NCBI RefSeq assembly: GCF_028462125.1
Contig: NZ_CP115467.1
Coordinates: forward strand, 124,001 to 188,000
Direction of reading: 5' to 3'
DNA length: 64,000 nt
Source: Leptospira sp. GIMC2001
GTDB lineage: Bacteria; Spirochaetota; Leptospiria; Leptospirales; Leptospiraceae
Position 1 is the first letter of the stretch. Each line of letters starts with the position of its first letter. The notes under the pieces are model-generated. The model was not told the DNA's origin. It was given only the letters and a program-made list of their open reading frames with translations, and did no database searches. Shown here piece by piece: positions 36,570 to 47,225 of the stretch. The position numbers were made by a program, and so were the translations under genes.

Positions 36570-38646
36570 TTTCTGCTTTTAGATCTCCAGAGATCATTTT
36601 CATAGCTGATGATACATTCGCAAGCTCTTCGGAACTGGCAGAGATAGTGAGTGTTTCATTCGATAGGCTAGACATCATTAGGTTCATCTGATCCGTTGAT
36701 AGTTTCTGCTCTTGCGTTGCCGTTTGGATCTCTGTTGCAAGTTGCGCTATTCCATCAAGGTTGGAAGAAATATTCACTGAATGCTGTGCTTGTTCATTCA
36801 TCATAGTAGAAACTTCGGAAGATGACTTATCCATTGTCTGTATGGTCGCCATAATTTTGGATAGGATTTTTACCGAATGGCTTACGTTGGTGGTTCCTTT
36901 CTCCACGGAAGTTTCAGTTGATGCAATCAATCTTTGTATTTCGGAAACACTCGCAACAGTTCTGTCTGCAAGCTTGGAAATTTCTTCTGCAACTACTGCA
37001 AATCCTTTTCCTGCGTCTCCAGCTCGTGCGGCTTCAATAGATGCATTCAATGCAAGTAAATTGGTTTGATCACTTATATCTGTGATGATATCAGCAATGC
37101 CAGAAATCTCTTCGGATACCATTCGAATCTCATCCATCGCTTTCGTCGTTTCTGAGATACTAGATTGTCCTTCTAGAGCGATCTCTGTTGATTCCCGAGC
37201 CTTTTCCCCTAATTTCTTTAGATTGACATTGATCTCTTCAATGGATTTGGTAAAGCTCTTGGCATTATCATCTATTCGTTTGATTCCATTCGTCTCTTTC
37301 TCAACAGCCTTTGCAACGTTTTCAAAAGAAGCGGAGAGTTCCTCGAGAGATGCAGAAGATTCTTCAGCTCCAGCAGCTTGTGTCTGGGATGTTTCTGCAA
37401 GATTAGTTGCAGATCGTTCTAATTCATCGGATGAAACAGAAACTTGGTCGGATAAATTACGTATGGTACTCATCATTGCTTCAAGTCTATCCATAAAGCT
37501 ATTGATCCAAAAGCTTGCATCCGCCATCTCATCCTTTCCAACGACAGGCAATCGTATAGTTAGATCCCCTTCGCCTTCAGAAAGGTCTTGAATTCGCTCA
37601 GCAATTTCTCGAACAGGTTTCGAAATATTTCGAATCAAGTAGAGCATAAATAAAATGCTGCAAGTCATGAGTGAAACTGCTACAGCATTGTGGAATTGAT
37701 TTTTTGAATCAAGCTCGTCAATTCGAGTCTCTAGTCCTTCTGCTAAAGTTGGTATAAGCATATCATAAAATGCGTATGCATGATTTCTTGTATCCTGAGT
37801 GAGTCGTAGCCAAGTGGCATTGTTCATATTCACTCTTCCCAAACGCGCGAAATCATCTATATAATCCGAAATTTTCTCAATATCAGAAATCATCGCAGCA
37901 AATATTGGTTCAATCGTGTATTTCAGTTCGGCATTTTCCCTAAGGGCAATGGCAAATTGTTTTTCCATATCCAATTTCAAGGATAACATTTTGCCTTGTA
38001 GAACGACAAATTTTATTCTAGAGTCGGGATCTAGGCTTCCTTGTCCAATCGAAAGTTCACCTAACAAGGATATCTGACTAAGAATTTCTATAAAGGCTGG
38101 AAACTTTTCTAAGGCGAGCGCCATAAGATAGTAAGTTCTAATATCAGGATCTAAAATAAGATTAGAATTATTGCCAACTTCAGAATTGAGTTTCTCGGCA
38201 TTAAGAACAAATTTATTGTATAAATCTTGTCTGGAAACAATTGGTTCATTGATAGGTTTTTCTTCATAGTCTAACCAACTAAGTTTTAAATCATAAAAAT
38301 CTTTTTTGATCCTCAGACTTGTCTCTGTATTCTCCGATTGTTTTTCTAATCGTTCTAATAGTGTATCAATTTTTTTGAATCTATCTGATACTGAATATTG
38401 CTCATTGCCTCTAGAGTATCCTGCAGCAATTAGAATGATTTCTCGATGAATGCTTTGTACTTCTCTTGTAACCATAGAATGAGAATGGATATATGTTGTT
38501 CCTAAGATTTCCATTTCTCCGATGTTGATATCTTTGCTTTTTTCAAGTCGGACAACATATATAAAGAATAGCGTAGGAATAAAGCTTGGAAGGATTGCGA
38601 GAATGAGTTTCTGCCAAATCTTGAGATTGCTTAAAAATTTTTTCAT
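36541..38646 (-). CDS. Methyl-accepting chemotaxis protein
   Basis: Classical transmembrane MCP of 701 residues. First membrane helix about 14-33, a periplasmic helical domain of about 285 residues (36-320), second helix about 322-342, HAMP domain ([21 protein letters not shown]), then the signalling coiled coil with the tip [35 protein letters not shown] in two adjoining segments. A likely methylation region flanks it ([19 protein letters not shown]). The ligand is unknown. It is the third gene of a tight minus-strand run: LruC lipoprotein, PrsW-like, MCP, ligase, ACP; 5 bp from the PrsW-like gene and overlapping the ligase gene by 29 bp. Confidence 0.92.
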   Translation of the reverse strand: MKKFLSNLKIWQKLILAILPSFIPTLFFIYVVRLEKSKDINIGEMEILGTTYIHSHSMVTREVQSIHREIILIAAGYSRGNEQYSVSDRFKKIDTLLERLEKQSENTETSLRIKKDFYDLKLSWLDYEEKPINEPIVSRQDLYNKFVLNAEKLNSEVGNNSNLILDPDIRTYYLMALALEKFPAFIEILSQISLLGELSIGQGSLDPDSRIKFVVLQGKMLSLKLDMEKQFAIALRENAELKYTIEPIFAAMISDIEKISDYIDDFARLGRVNMNNATWLRLTQDTRNHAYAFYDMLIPTLAEGLETRIDELDSKNQFHNAVAVSLMTCSILFMLYLIRNISKPVREIAERIQDLSEGEGDLTIRLPVVGKDEMADASFWINSFMDRLEAMMSTIRNLSDQVSVSSDELERSATNLAETSQTQAAGAEESSASLEELSASFENVAKAVEKETNGIKRIDDNAKSFTKSIEEINVNLKKLGEKARESTEIALEGQSSISETTKAMDEIRMVSEEISGIADIITDISDQTNLLALNASIEAARAGDAGKGFAVVAEEISKLADRTVASVSEIQRLIASTETSVEKGTTNVSHSVKILSKIMATIQTMDKSSSEVSTMMNEQAQHSVNISSNLDGIAQLATEIQTATQEQKLSTDQMNLMMSSLSNETLTISASSEELANVSSAMKMISGDLKAEIGKFKIRIK

Positions 38647-38651
38647 GATGA

Positions 38652-39992
38652 TTATTGGTTACTTGCTATATATATTTTCGGTATCTTAATCAAGTTTTTA
38701 AAGCGTTGTTTGGATACCGCGTAATTCCAATAGAAAATCAGTTTCCAAGGAATACCAATGAATTTTATCAATGCACCAGAATTTTCTTTTTCGGATTTAT
38801 CTCTCCAGTAAACCTTTCCACGAACGCCCGAAATGGATCGGCCTGCGATCCAAAAATCCAGTTCGATGTCATCAGTGAACATATTTGGTTGCATCAAAGG
38901 GATATAGAATCCTTTTCGAGAGATATAAAATACTACGGTCATCTCCGAGTAAGTTGCACAGGAAATCTGAAGTGATACAAAAATAGGCACTCTGAGTACT
39001 TTAGAACGAAAATACTCTGGGTTTAGTGTTCCAGAGAAAGCAAGTGTTACAGCAATAAAAAAAGGATAGAATATAAAGATGCTCAAAAATTCTGGAAAGT
39101 TAATTCCAAAAAATGTTTTGGTGATCATCTCAGGATGCAAAATGAAGTAGAGCAGAAAAAGTATACTCAGAACTAAAAAGAAAAGTGAACCAAATATTGT
39201 TCTCTTATTGGGTCTTTTGAGAATGCTAATCTGTTTTTGTGAGAATTGCTCCTGATCTAAGTCGATCCAATCTAGATACTGCTTGAATTGGTGGATGCTT
39301 CTGTAATCATCCCATTTTAAATCGATCAAATCCATTACTTGTTTCGGAAGTGTATTGCGCGATACCATGATTTCATATTCTAGAATGATAAATCCAAGGA
39401 ATAGAATTGGCGGAAGTAAATAGAGATAATCAAAAGATTGAAAAACTCCTAAGTTATAGAATCCATGCAGTAAATAAACAATTATGAATCCTCGAAACAA
39501 ATCTATCGATGGGAAATTCATTTTATTTGAATTTTCATACGTGATCACAAACGCACCGAGGATTCCACCAGTCAACATATGCAAGGGAAGAGCAGTTGTT
39601 GACCGAACCATCATAGGCCAGAAGTCAAGGTTATCAGTATAGAAAAGATTCTCCACTAAACCAAAAAATAAACCAAACAATATCCCATAAAAAATACCTT
39701 CGTCCAGGCTATGTTCGATTTTGTTCAGTTTGAAATATAGAAAAATAAAAGAGAATTTAGCTATCTCTTCGGGCAGTGAGGACAGAATGAACGCTTGTCC
39801 CCATCCATTGTCTACGAGGAACATAGTTTCTAGAAACATTTCAAAAAAAATGGCTAGACCAACAGCAGAAAGAGAAAAGAAAAAAGCTACCGCACGAAGT
39901 ATAATACTGGGGGGTTGGAAAAAGATTTTGCTATAGAAATAATAAAATGAAAATGCTACCAGAACCCCTGGTAGCATTTTGAACAGGATCAT
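38652..39992 (-). CDS. PrsW-like membrane protease with C-terminal PilZ-like domain
   Basis: Membrane protein of 446 residues. The PrsW signature appears as [13 protein letters not shown] (two Glu), [15 protein letters not shown] (Glu), [14 protein letters not shown] (His) and [10 protein letters not shown] (His) within about eight helices. After two further helices (about 270-325) comes a soluble tail of about 110 residues ([35 protein letters not shown]) with the spacing of a PilZ domain, although the usual Asp/Asn of the (D/N)xSxxG motif is Tyr. C-di-GMP control of a protease would be notable; the PilZ call is tentative. It lies 5 bp after the LruC gene and 5 bp before the MCP gene. Confidence 0.75.
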   Translation of the reverse strand: MILFKMLPGVLVAFSFYYFYSKIFFQPPSIILRAVAFFFSLSAVGLAIFFEMFLETMFLVDNGWGQAFILSSLPEEIAKFSFIFLYFKLNKIEHSLDEGIFYGILFGLFFGLVENLFYTDNLDFWPMMVRSTTALPLHMLTGGILGAFVITYENSNKMNFPSIDLFRGFIIVYLLHGFYNLGVFQSFDYLYLLPPILFLGFIILEYEIMVSRNTLPKQVMDLIDLKWDDYRSIHQFKQYLDWIDLDQEQFSQKQISILKRPNKRTIFGSLFFLVLSILFLLYFILHPEMITKTFFGINFPEFLSIFIFYPFFIAVTLAFSGTLNPEYFRSKVLRVPIFVSLQISCATYSEMTVVFYISRKGFYIPLMQPNMFTDDIELDFWIAGRSISGVRGKVYWRDKSEKENSGALIKFIGIPWKLIFYWNYAVSKQRFKNLIKIPKIYIASNQ

Positions 39993-39997
39993 TCTGT

Positions 39998-41581
39998 CTA
40001 GTTAGAAAGATGTCCTTGGTTTTTGCGAGTCAAAAAGTAGCCTGTAGAAAGTCCTGTTATCAGTAACCCAAGAGCGATCACAAGCCAATTGTCTTGAGCA
40101 GCTTTCGCTAAGAATCCAGCTAAGTTTGATTCATTCGGAAGAGGGAATACTTTAGATGGATCAGTTACATTTGTATACCATGTTCTCTTTAGTGAACCTT
40201 TGCTTTCTGCCCAAACATTGAAGTCAGCATAACCAGTTTGGTCTGCTTTTCTTATGTCTTTGCTTTCTAGAGGCCACTTCCATTTTCCTGGAACAATGAT
40301 TGCCCATGGAAAACCTTTAGAGTCCATGAATACATCTTTTCCACTGTTGTCATAGTATCTACCTGGTAAGTGAATGTTTTTGTTCGTGTTTACCACATAG
40401 GCATATAGATCATACGGTGCAGATCCAAGTTGAGCTCTAGTTACAGGTTGGTCAAAAGTGATTTCAAAATGAACAACATCACCAAATTTTAAATTATTGG
40501 CATGTGCCGCATTATTGTTTGGAGTGCTGATTGTTTTGCTACTTTCTTCAAGAAGTGGAATCCCGTTTGCAAGATCACTTGCACTTAACACAACATTGTC
40601 GGAATTTTCTTGAATGCTTTTGTTGTTTCGGTTCTTGAAATGAACTGTTGAAAGAGTTGCACCAGTTGGCACATTCAATTTCAAGTTTAGAGTGTGACGA
40701 TATCCGGCTCCTCTTGCAACGTGCTCAAAAGATCCTCGGATTCCTACAATTTTGCCTTGAGCGTTTTGATCTTCTTCAGTGTTGAAGAAAAGAACGTAAT
40801 CGTTCAAGTCAGCATCCCCAGCAGTTGGGTATAAGTCTTCGAATGCAATTGTATTCACACCTGATCTAGGAAATCTTGTAAGAGTTGATCTGGATGGATC
40901 ATCGGGATAATCGTCATTTGCATCGGCAATTCCGTCACCGTCAGAGTCTGTGAAGTGTGCAGGAGGATTGTGAGATCCACCAACTGTTACATCGCGATCA
41001 ATTTGAACTACATCTTGTTGCGCGCCTGTCTCAGGATTGGTTCCTGTTGTTGGAATTGTGGTTGAAACGATTACGTCTCCCAAGTTGATATTGGCTTGAA
41101 CAGTTTCCACATCGGTTGGAACTGTAATCGATCCAGAGGCAGTTCCAGTTTCGTCAGTAACTTGTTGGAATAGAATGTCTGGATTCTCATTGTCTGTTGG
41201 GTCAACAATCGTAACCACCGCTCCTTCAACTGGACCATCATCATCATTTACTTGAATCTCAATTGGAATTGTTGTAACAGTTTGGTAATTGAATTCATTT
41301 TCGCCAAGTTGGTCTTGGTTATCAGTATTTACAGCAGTTGAAGGAGGTGTTGAATCTTCTGTTGAGGTTTCTTCTTCCGTAGTCGGTATATGAATCACAA
41401 CTGTTGTATCATCCACAGTTTCAACTGTAGCACCTTCTGGAACTTCAACACCAGGAGCTGCTTCAGATGTTGGTGAACCACCCGCTCCGAGTAAGGCAAG
41501 GAAAAGTGGGAATCCTTCTTTTTTATTTGAACAGGAAACTCCCAGGCTCAATGCCACTAGTATTATAATAATTTTATCCAT
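39998..41581 (-). CDS. lruC: LruC-domain lipoprotein
   Basis: Envelope lipoprotein of 527 residues. The signal sequence ends at Cys17 (LGVSC). A Thr/Glu/Val-rich low-complexity region and an Ig-like segment (about 85-200) precede a calcium-type motif DSDGDGIADANDDYPDDPS. The LruC/DUF4842 domain follows (NTIAFEDLYPTAGDADLNDYVLFF, RHTLNLKLNVP), ending with INLPGRYYDNSG-like sequence. A hydrophobic helix near 500-520 with a Lys-rich tail closes the protein, so it may be anchored at both ends. LruC is known in pathogenic Leptospira as an antigen in recurrent uveitis. A -10 TATAAT and AGGAG site lie just upstream. It heads the operon leading to the ACP. Confidence 0.82.
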   Translation of the reverse strand: MDKIIIILVALSLGVSCSNKKEGFPLFLALLGAGGSPTSEAAPGVEVPEGATVETVDDTTVVIHIPTTEEETSTEDSTPPSTAVNTDNQDQLGENEFNYQTVTTIPIEIQVNDDDGPVEGAVVTIVDPTDNENPDILFQQVTDETGTASGSITVPTDVETVQANINLGDVIVSTTIPTTGTNPETGAQQDVVQIDRDVTVGGSHNPPAHFTDSDGDGIADANDDYPDDPSRSTLTRFPRSGVNTIAFEDLYPTAGDADLNDYVLFFNTEEDQNAQGKIVGIRGSFEHVARGAGYRHTLNLKLNVPTGATLSTVHFKNRNNKSIQENSDNVVLSASDLANGIPLLEESSKTISTPNNNAAHANNLKFGDVVHFEITFDQPVTRAQLGSAPYDLYAYVVNTNKNIHLPGRYYDNSGKDVFMDSKGFPWAIIVPGKWKWPLESKDIRKADQTGYADFNVWAESKGSLKRTWYTNVTDPSKVFPLPNESNLAGFLAKAAQDNWLVIALGLLITGLSTGYFLTRKNQGHLSN

Positions 41582-41590
41582 CTTCGAACA

Positions 41591-41611
41591 CTCCTTTGAA
41601 TCAGTATTATA
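41591..41611 (-). promoter_or_regulatory. Promoter -10 and ribosome-binding site of the lruC operon
   Basis: On the minus strand a perfect TATAAT (41606-41611) lies about 25 bp before the lruC start, and AGGAG (41591-41595) 9 bp before it. The T-rich hexamer 17 bp further up is a poor -35. The transcript would have a leader of about 20 bases. Confidence 0.45.
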
Positions 41612-41700
41612 ATAGACGAGAAAATACCAAAAAACTTAACACCTCTAAAAAAAAATAACATGCTCCGAAAAGGGCTCTAGGAAATTAATTATTTCGCTGA

Positions 41701-41725
41701 TTCAATGCATTTAAAATACATTGAA
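41701..41725 (-). terminator. A+T-rich stem-loop after the gamma-glutamylcyclotransferase-like gene
   Basis: TTCAATGCATTT and AAATACATTGAA form a 12 bp hairpin with one mismatch (a G-T pair on the minus strand). It lies about 33 bp after the minus-strand stop at 41758. No T-run follows, so it may be a weak terminator or part of the lruC upstream region. Confidence 0.4.
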
Positions 41726-41757
41726 TATGAAGAGTTAATCTATGTTAAATCTTTAGC

Positions 41758-42129
41758 TTAAACTGAATTTTTTTCAAAAAAATCAATCCAATCTCCGTCT
41801 GGGATGGATTCTAAGCCCAAGATTTCTTTTGGAGAGACATAAATCCAAAAACCGTTGTCATTATCCCAAATTCTTTTGTATTCATTTGTCCCGATCTCTT
41901 CATATCTATCTAGTTCAGTAAGTAATTGATTTTCTATTTCAAAAATATCACCAACAATGGTAGAAAATTCAATACTTTTGGAAATGATCGGATAATCTTT
42001 TTTGGAATACATTCTGTAATTTCGAATCCGAACATTACCTGCAATAAGCTCGCAATTTTTCATTCGAAAGTGATTGGATCCGTTGCTTCTCAAAGTTCCA
42101 TAAACAAAAATCTTAGTTTTGTTCGCCAT
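41758..42129 (-). CDS. Gamma-glutamylcyclotransferase-like (AIG2) protein
   Basis: Protein of 123 residues of the GGCT/AIG2-like fold. The glycine-type substrate motif is IFVYGTLRSNGSNH, followed by the family strand VGDIFEI and the catalytic Glu region LDRYEEIGTNEYKRI. I choose the ATG at 42129 because AGGA lies 7 bp upstream on the minus strand; an upstream ATG at 42147 would add six residues. It follows menG on the same strand by about 40 bp. The substrate is unknown. Confidence 0.82.
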   Translation of the reverse strand: MANKTKIFVYGTLRSNGSNHFRMKNCELIAGNVRIRNYRMYSKKDYPIISKSIEFSTIVGDIFEIENQLLTELDRYEEIGTNEYKRIWDNDNGFWIYVSPKEILGLESIPDGDWIDFFEKNSV

Positions 42130-42168
42130 CGATATTCCTAGAATCAAAAATTAAAAAATTCTAATGAT

Positions 42169-42897
42169 TCAAGATTTTGGCTTATAAGATATATGTAAAA
42201 CAGCATTTCCGAAAACAAAATTTTTGTATTTTACATCCACGAAACCAGATTCCTCAAGAATTTTTTGCAATTCATCTTGTCCTGGATAGCTGATAGAAGA
42301 AACGGGTAGGTAATCGAACATGGAATTCTTACCACCCCAGATTAAATAACCCATGATGGGAACAATTCTGAAAAAATAAAAATCTGCAAAGAATCGAATG
42401 ATTGGATTACGCACTTTCCCCACATCCAAATTCAAATATACTCCTCCTGGTTTTAGAACTCGGTAGATTTCTTTGAGGCAAGCTCTAAGGTCAGTTACAT
42501 TTCGCAGACCAAATCCAATGGTTACGGCATCTAAACTCTCATTCGTAAATTGATTGAGATTCATTGCATCGCCTACCATGGATTCCGATTTTGAAGAATC
42601 TTTTAATCTATTCGTTGCGACTTGCAACATCGATGGAGCAAAATCTACTGCATATAACTTTTCCAAATTTGGTAATTTGGAAATCCGATAAGCAATGTCT
42701 CCTGTTCCACAACATAGATCCAAAATAATTCTGCAATCTTGCTTATCTAAATACCGGACAAGCTCATTCTTCCAGACTTTATGCAAGAAACCACTGTTTA
42801 GATCATTGAATAAATCATACTTGGAGGCAATCTTTTCGAAATTTTCTTTGACGAAACTCGATTTAGATTCTTGATCTGGCATAGTAAATTTGGACAT
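42169..42897 (-). CDS. menG: Demethylmenaquinone methyltransferase
   Basis: SAM-dependent methyltransferase of 242 residues completing menaquinone (UbiE/MenG). Signatures: NFEKIASKYDLFNDLNSGFLHKVWKNE, DLCCGTGDIAYRISKL (SAM loop), VDFAPSMLQVA, AVTIGFGLRNVTD, LKEIYRVLKPGGVYLNLD, and the FFADFYFFRIVPIMGYLIWG segment. Leptospires use menaquinone, so the demethylmenaquinone role is preferred over ubiquinone synthesis. It is divergent from the exbB-like gene (72 bp). Confidence 0.93.
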   Translation of the reverse strand: MSKFTMPDQESKSSFVKENFEKIASKYDLFNDLNSGFLHKVWKNELVRYLDKQDCRIILDLCCGTGDIAYRISKLPNLEKLYAVDFAPSMLQVATNRLKDSSKSESMVGDAMNLNQFTNESLDAVTIGFGLRNVTDLRACLKEIYRVLKPGGVYLNLDVGKVRNPIIRFFADFYFFRIVPIMGYLIWGGKNSMFDYLPVSSISYPGQDELQKILEESGFVDVKYKNFVFGNAVLHISYKPKS

Positions 42898-42969
42898 AGG
42901 ACCTCGCTTAGTTTACTTAAATAGTTTTTGGGCTTTCCCAGAGAACTAAGTTTCTTAAACTATAAAAAA

Positions 42970-43554
42970 ATGGCTGATATTTACTACATCATTTTAAATG
43001 CAGGGTGGATTGGAATCGTTTTGATATGCTTCTCGATATTAAATTTCGGAATATTTATTTCTGTTTATTTAAGAATTCGTAGATACGAAAAAATCTTCCA
43101 TTCTCAGAATTGGGCAGAATCCGAACTACTAAAACCTGTTCTAGATCGCTTGAAGCAAACATATGAAAAAATTTCTGACCATAATAAATCCAACCATTTG
43201 CATAGATACAATATCAATGCAATAGATTCTGTTGATCAGGAATGGGAAGAAATTTCTCATGATTTGGTGATCTCTTCTACTTGGATTGGTAGCCTGGCAG
43301 GAATTGCAACTCTACTTGGTCTTCTAGGAACCGTGATTGGTATCCAAAGCTCTTTTGCCAAGATGCAATCACTCGGACAAGCTACCTTAGATGTATTTGC
43401 GTCTGGAGTGAGTATGGCGTTATCAACTACTATACTTGGCCTACTCGTTGCAATTCCATCGTATTTACTTTTGCAATGGATCAAGGCGAGATTGCTTCAT
43501 TTAGAAAAGAAAGTTTACAATAGTCTTGGAGATTATCTGAAAAATTTATCATGA
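42970..43554 (+). CDS. exbB: MotA/TolQ/ExbB proton channel protein
   Basis: Inner-membrane protein of 194 residues with three helices, taken from the ATG at 42970; a TTG 42 bp upstream is a less likely start. The channel domain is clear: STWIGSLAGIATLLGLLGTVIGIQSSFAKM and ASGVSMALSTTILGLLVAIPSYLLL, with the conserved Thr and Pro. It overlaps the ExbD-like gene by 4 bp. Together they would convert proton motive force into energy for a TonB or Tol-type system; no TonB gene is adjacent. Confidence 0.88.
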   Translation: MADIYYIILNAGWIGIVLICFSILNFGIFISVYLRIRRYEKIFHSQNWAESELLKPVLDRLKQTYEKISDHNKSNHLHRYNINAIDSVDQEWEEISHDLVISSTWIGSLAGIATLLGLLGTVIGIQSSFAKMQSLGQATLDVFASGVSMALSTTILGLLVAIPSYLLLQWIKARLLHLEKKVYNSLGDYLKNLS

Positions 43555-43952
43555 GAAAAAGATCCATCGCAGATGCTCTAAATTCTTCAGGTCCTGATCT
43601 CAATAGTCTCTTAGATGTTATATTTATACTTTTGATATTTACTATGTTAGCTGTTCAATTTGGAAAATTCCAAATTATGGAATTGGATCTGCCAAGCGTG
43701 AATCAGAAAGGGAATACAAATCTAGACGAGGATCGAACAATTATTTATGTTCAGAAAGACCGCTATCTATTGAATGAATTGCCGATATCCTTTGAAGATC
43801 TAAGAAAAAAGTCTCAAGCAAAAGAATGGCAAGACAAAAAAGTAATGATCGCATGTGAAAAAGATGTAACCTATCAAATTTTTGTAGATGTTTTAGAAAT
43901 TGTCAAATACTCATCACCCAAAGAATTGGAACTTGGATTTAAGGAGAAATAA
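43551..43952 (+). CDS. exbD: ExbD/TolR biopolymer transport protein
   Basis: Protein of 133 residues with a short cytoplasmic start, one membrane helix carrying the proton-carrying Asp (LNSLLDVIFILLIFTML, Asp23), and a periplasmic domain. It pairs with the ExbB-like gene (4 bp overlap). The stop codon overlaps the following esterase start by one base (TAATG). Confidence 0.9.
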   Translation: MRKRSIADALNSSGPDLNSLLDVIFILLIFTMLAVQFGKFQIMELDLPSVNQKGNTNLDEDRTIIYVQKDRYLLNELPISFEDLRKKSQAKEWQDKKVMIACEKDVTYQIFVDVLEIVKYSSPKELELGFKEK

Positions 43953-44656
43953 TGTATACCACTCAACCTCAATTAGAAGATTTAGGCCCACTCAAAGTAC
44001 TGAGAGTTAAAGGCGACCCAAGTGCTCCTACAATTATTATTTTTCACGGATATGGTGCTAGTGCATTTGATCTTTTTTCATTGCATCAAGTTCTGAATGT
44101 TCCGCAAGGAACCAATTGGATTTTTCCTGATGGTCATTTAAAGATCCCCTTAGGCCCTGGTTATTTTGGAAGTGCATGGTTTCCAATAGATATGGAAGCT
44201 CTGCAGAGAGCTGTAATGATGGGAACAGTTCGTGACCTAACGGAAGTTACGCATCCTGGACTCGATTTGGCAAGAAAGAACGCATTGGAAATGATTGAGG
44301 CTAGTGGAATAAAATTGGATAATATTGTGATTGGTGGATTTAGCCAAGGTGCGATGCTGAGTACAGAAATTACTCTTCAGAGCAATATTCGTCCAAAAGG
44401 CTTGGTCCTACTTTCTGGCACTTTATTGCATCGTAATATCTGGGCTGATCTAGCTAAATCTAAATCGAGTCTTAGTTTTTTTCAATCTCACGGAAAAGTA
44501 GATCCTGTTCTCGGATTCAAGGCTGCTAAAGAACTCAATAAATTATTGCGGGATGCCGGAATGGTGGGGGAATTCGTTGAGTTCAATGGCGGGCATGAGA
44601 TTCCGACTGAAGTTATTGATGGACTCAATCGGTACTTAAAACAAATCTTGGGTTGA
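43952..44656 (+). CDS. Carboxylesterase/phospholipase (Abhydrolase_2)
   Basis: Soluble serine hydrolase of 234 residues. Nucleophile Ser in GGFSQGAMLS, oxyanion strand IIFHGYGASAFD, acid in SHGKVDPVLGF, and base His in NGGHEIP. This is the pattern of the carboxylesterase/lysophospholipase (Est/YpfH) family. Translation is coupled to exbD, but a functional link is not obvious. Confidence 0.88.
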   Translation: MYTTQPQLEDLGPLKVLRVKGDPSAPTIIIFHGYGASAFDLFSLHQVLNVPQGTNWIFPDGHLKIPLGPGYFGSAWFPIDMEALQRAVMMGTVRDLTEVTHPGLDLARKNALEMIEASGIKLDNIVIGGFSQGAMLSTEITLQSNIRPKGLVLLSGTLLHRNIWADLAKSKSSLSFFQSHGKVDPVLGFKAAKELNKLLRDAGMVGEFVEFNGGHEIPTEVIDGLNRYLKQILG

Positions 44657-44700
44657 TCTAGAAAATATTTTATCGTTATAGTTTAGAATTAGATGGATAA

Positions 44701-47109
44701 TCAATCTATCCATTTGCAAAGTGATCTATAGAGTTCATTTTTGGTTATAGGCTTAGCTAGATAATCATCCATTCCCGCTTCTAAACATTTTGCTTTCTCA
44801 TCTGTCATCGTTCCTGCGGATAATGCAATGATCGGAATATGTCCATTGGATTCTAATTTTCTGATTTGCCTTGTGGCTTCGTATCCATCCATAATTGGCA
44901 TTTGAATATCCATAAGAATAATTTCTGGATTTTTAGAAATTGAATCAACTGCTTCTTTACCATTTGTTGCTTCCAATACGATCGAATTTGGGAAGAATTT
45001 ATTGATTGCAGTTTTGGAAAACATAAGATTGATCTTGTTGTCTTCGACCAATAGAATTTTTATTTTACGGTCTTGCAATTTATCAACTTCATTTTTTTCT
45101 GAGTTTGATAGAATCCGATCATCTGTACTCAACAAATTACTGTTAACTGCTGTTTCATTAGTGTTCTTTACTTTTAAGATAAAATAGAATTTACTTCCTT
45201 GATTTTTTTTACTTTCTACCTGAATTGAAGAACCCATCAGATTTAAAAGCTTATTGGAAATGGAAAGCCCGAGTCCAGTTCCACCATATTTTCTAGTTGT
45301 TGAGTTGTCCTCTTGTGTAAAATATTCGAATATTCTTCTCTGATTCTCAAGATCGATTCCGATTCCCGTGTCTGTTATTGCAAATTCTATATTTATATAG
45401 TTGCTGTCTTGATTATGGTCAATCTTGCCCAAATGAAGTTTTATAGCTAAGACTACTTTTCCGACTTCTGTGAATTTTACTGCATTACTTGCAAGATTGA
45501 GTAAAACTTGCTTTAGACGAAATGAATCTACATCAACGAACTTGGGCAAATTCGGATCGATTTCTATCAGAAAGTCAATTTTTTTCTTAGTAATTTGGAC
45601 TCGTATAATATTATAAACTTCATTGCATAGCTCTGTTAAATTTGTCCTGGACGGAGATATTTCAATTTTGCCAGCTTCAATTTTAGAAAAGTCAAGAACA
45701 TCATTCACAATTTCGAGAAGTGATCTTGCAGATTGTATAATTATTTCCGAATATTGTTTCTGTAATGAATCAAGATTTGTATCAAAGAGAAGGTCGCTAA
45801 ATCCAATAATTCCATTCAATGGAGTGCGGATTTCATGACTCATATTCGCTAAAAATTCCGATTTTGCATGATTGGCCTTCTCGGCAATAGATCGTGAATT
45901 CTTTGCATCTATTTCTGCGATTTTGATTTTATTAATATCGCTATTGGTTCCAGATAATCGTATTGCTTTTCCTTTTGAATTTCTGGTAATATAGCCCTTT
46001 GCCAGAATCCAGTGGTAATCTCCACTTTGTGTTCGCATACGAATTTCTAATTCGCAAGAATCTTGAATGCTGTAGAGTGCACCTAAGAACGAGTTCTTCA
46101 GAGTTGGAAAATCTGCTGGATGAACTAGTCTTCTCCACAATCTTAAATCTTTTGGAAAAGCGTTCTGATCAAAACCTAACATATCTAGAAATTGGTCGGA
46201 AAATTCAATTTTTCTAGTTAATAAATCTAAATCCCACCAACCAGATTGAGAACCTTTTAATACCAATTTGAGTTGTCTTTCTTTCTGTTCAAGAGCAAGT
46301 TGGCTTAATTTACGATCTGTTATATCTTGAAAAGTTCCATAAACGCGAACACATTGTCCATTAGAAAATTCAGGAATACCAATGGATCTAACCCAAACCT
46401 CCTTTCCCAAGTAAGTAACGATTTCTAGTTCCACATCGTACGATATATTATTCTTTACAGCCGAGTTGAAAACTTCGTAAATTCTTTCTCGGCTTTCACC
46501 TTCTTTGAAAAACTGTATTCCCTTAATTGGATGTGGAATATAATCTAATGGAACTTCATGAATTTTTTTTGTCATATCGCTCCAAGTTGCCTGGAAATTG
46601 ATCGGATCTACTTCCCAGGTTCCAATACGAGCAGCTTCATTCGTTCGATCTAATAAATCATTTAGTCTGCTTTTCTCATTTGCAGCATTCTTGATATCTG
46701 TAATATCACTGATGATTCCACCACGATATATGATTTCACCATTAGAGTCTTTAACTGGGAATCCACGACCCCATAACCAACGTATCGAATGATCGGGCCT
46801 AATAATTCTATACTCCACATTGAATTTGCAATCTTGAATATTTTCTTCATTTTGGTAAGAATCTAAAACTGTGCGCTGATCATCAGGATGGATCGAAACA
46901 AGATAATCAAGTGGATTGTCGAACAAATCGTCAATCTTTCTCTGGAAAACTCTTTCGTATGCTTTATTGATAAATACGAGCTCTTCTTTTGGATTACTTA
47001 GCCAGAAAACTTCATTTGTATTCTGAGCTAGTAATTTGAACAATTCTAAATCCCCATTTAGGTTATCAAATCTGTTCAAATAACCGATTGTTTTCTGATT
47101 AACCCTCAT
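44701..47109 (-). CDS. PAS hybrid sensor histidine kinase
   Basis: Cytoplasmic hybrid kinase of 802 residues with no membrane helix. Three PAS/PAC units (about 20-140, 150-270, 280-400; [40 protein letters not shown]), a HisKA domain with His425 ([11 protein letters not shown]), an HATPase domain with [17 protein letters not shown] and [10 protein letters not shown], and a C-terminal receiver with phospho-acceptor Asp734 ([11 protein letters not shown]). All catalytic boxes look intact. A partner regulator or Hpt protein is not next to it. The signals are presumably internal (redox, light or small molecules), not determinable here. Confidence 0.93.
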   Translation of the reverse strand: MRVNQKTIGYLNRFDNLNGDLELFKLLAQNTNEVFWLSNPKEELVFINKAYERVFQRKIDDLFDNPLDYLVSIHPDDQRTVLDSYQNEENIQDCKFNVEYRIIRPDHSIRWLWGRGFPVKDSNGEIIYRGGIISDITDIKNAANEKSRLNDLLDRTNEAARIGTWEVDPINFQATWSDMTKKIHEVPLDYIPHPIKGIQFFKEGESRERIYEVFNSAVKNNISYDVELEIVTYLGKEVWVRSIGIPEFSNGQCVRVYGTFQDITDRKLSQLALEQKERQLKLVLKGSQSGWWDLDLLTRKIEFSDQFLDMLGFDQNAFPKDLRLWRRLVHPADFPTLKNSFLGALYSIQDSCELEIRMRTQSGDYHWILAKGYITRNSKGKAIRLSGTNSDINKIKIAEIDAKNSRSIAEKANHAKSEFLANMSHEIRTPLNGIIGFSDLLFDTNLDSLQKQYSEIIIQSARSLLEIVNDVLDFSKIEAGKIEISPSRTNLTELCNEVYNIIRVQITKKKIDFLIEIDPNLPKFVDVDSFRLKQVLLNLASNAVKFTEVGKVVLAIKLHLGKIDHNQDSNYINIEFAITDTGIGIDLENQRRIFEYFTQEDNSTTRKYGGTGLGLSISNKLLNLMGSSIQVESKKNQGSKFYFILKVKNTNETAVNSNLLSTDDRILSNSEKNEVDKLQDRKIKILLVEDNKINLMFSKTAINKFFPNSIVLEATNGKEAVDSISKNPEIILMDIQMPIMDGYEATRQIRKLESNGHIPIIALSAGTMTDEKAKCLEAGMDDYLAKPITKNELYRSLCKWID

Positions 47110-47165
47110 GGTGACTTCCTTTAGAGAAATAAACGCATCCCTAAGTAATAAAGATTTTCAAAACC

Positions 47166-47194
47166 CATTTTAATCAATAAATTGTTGATTAAAA
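47166..47194. terminator. Perfect 11 bp inverted repeat after the symporter gene
   Basis: ATTTTAATCAA (47166-47176) and TTGATTAAAAT (47184-47194) flank a seven-base loop. It lies 32 bp after the minus-strand symporter stop and 56 bp before the hybrid kinase start. It is likely a terminator of the symporter transcript, although no long T-run follows; an operator of the kinase gene is the alternative. Confidence 0.45.
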
Positions 47195-47225
47195 TAAATT
47201 GATATCCCTCAATGTTGTAAATTCT

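Noticed and set aside
37082..37591. Long open frame (169 codons) antisense to the MCP at 36541-38646
   Set aside because: It lies wholly inside a well-conserved coding region and its translation is Ser/Ile-rich without recognisable motifs; it mirrors the codon bias of the MCP.
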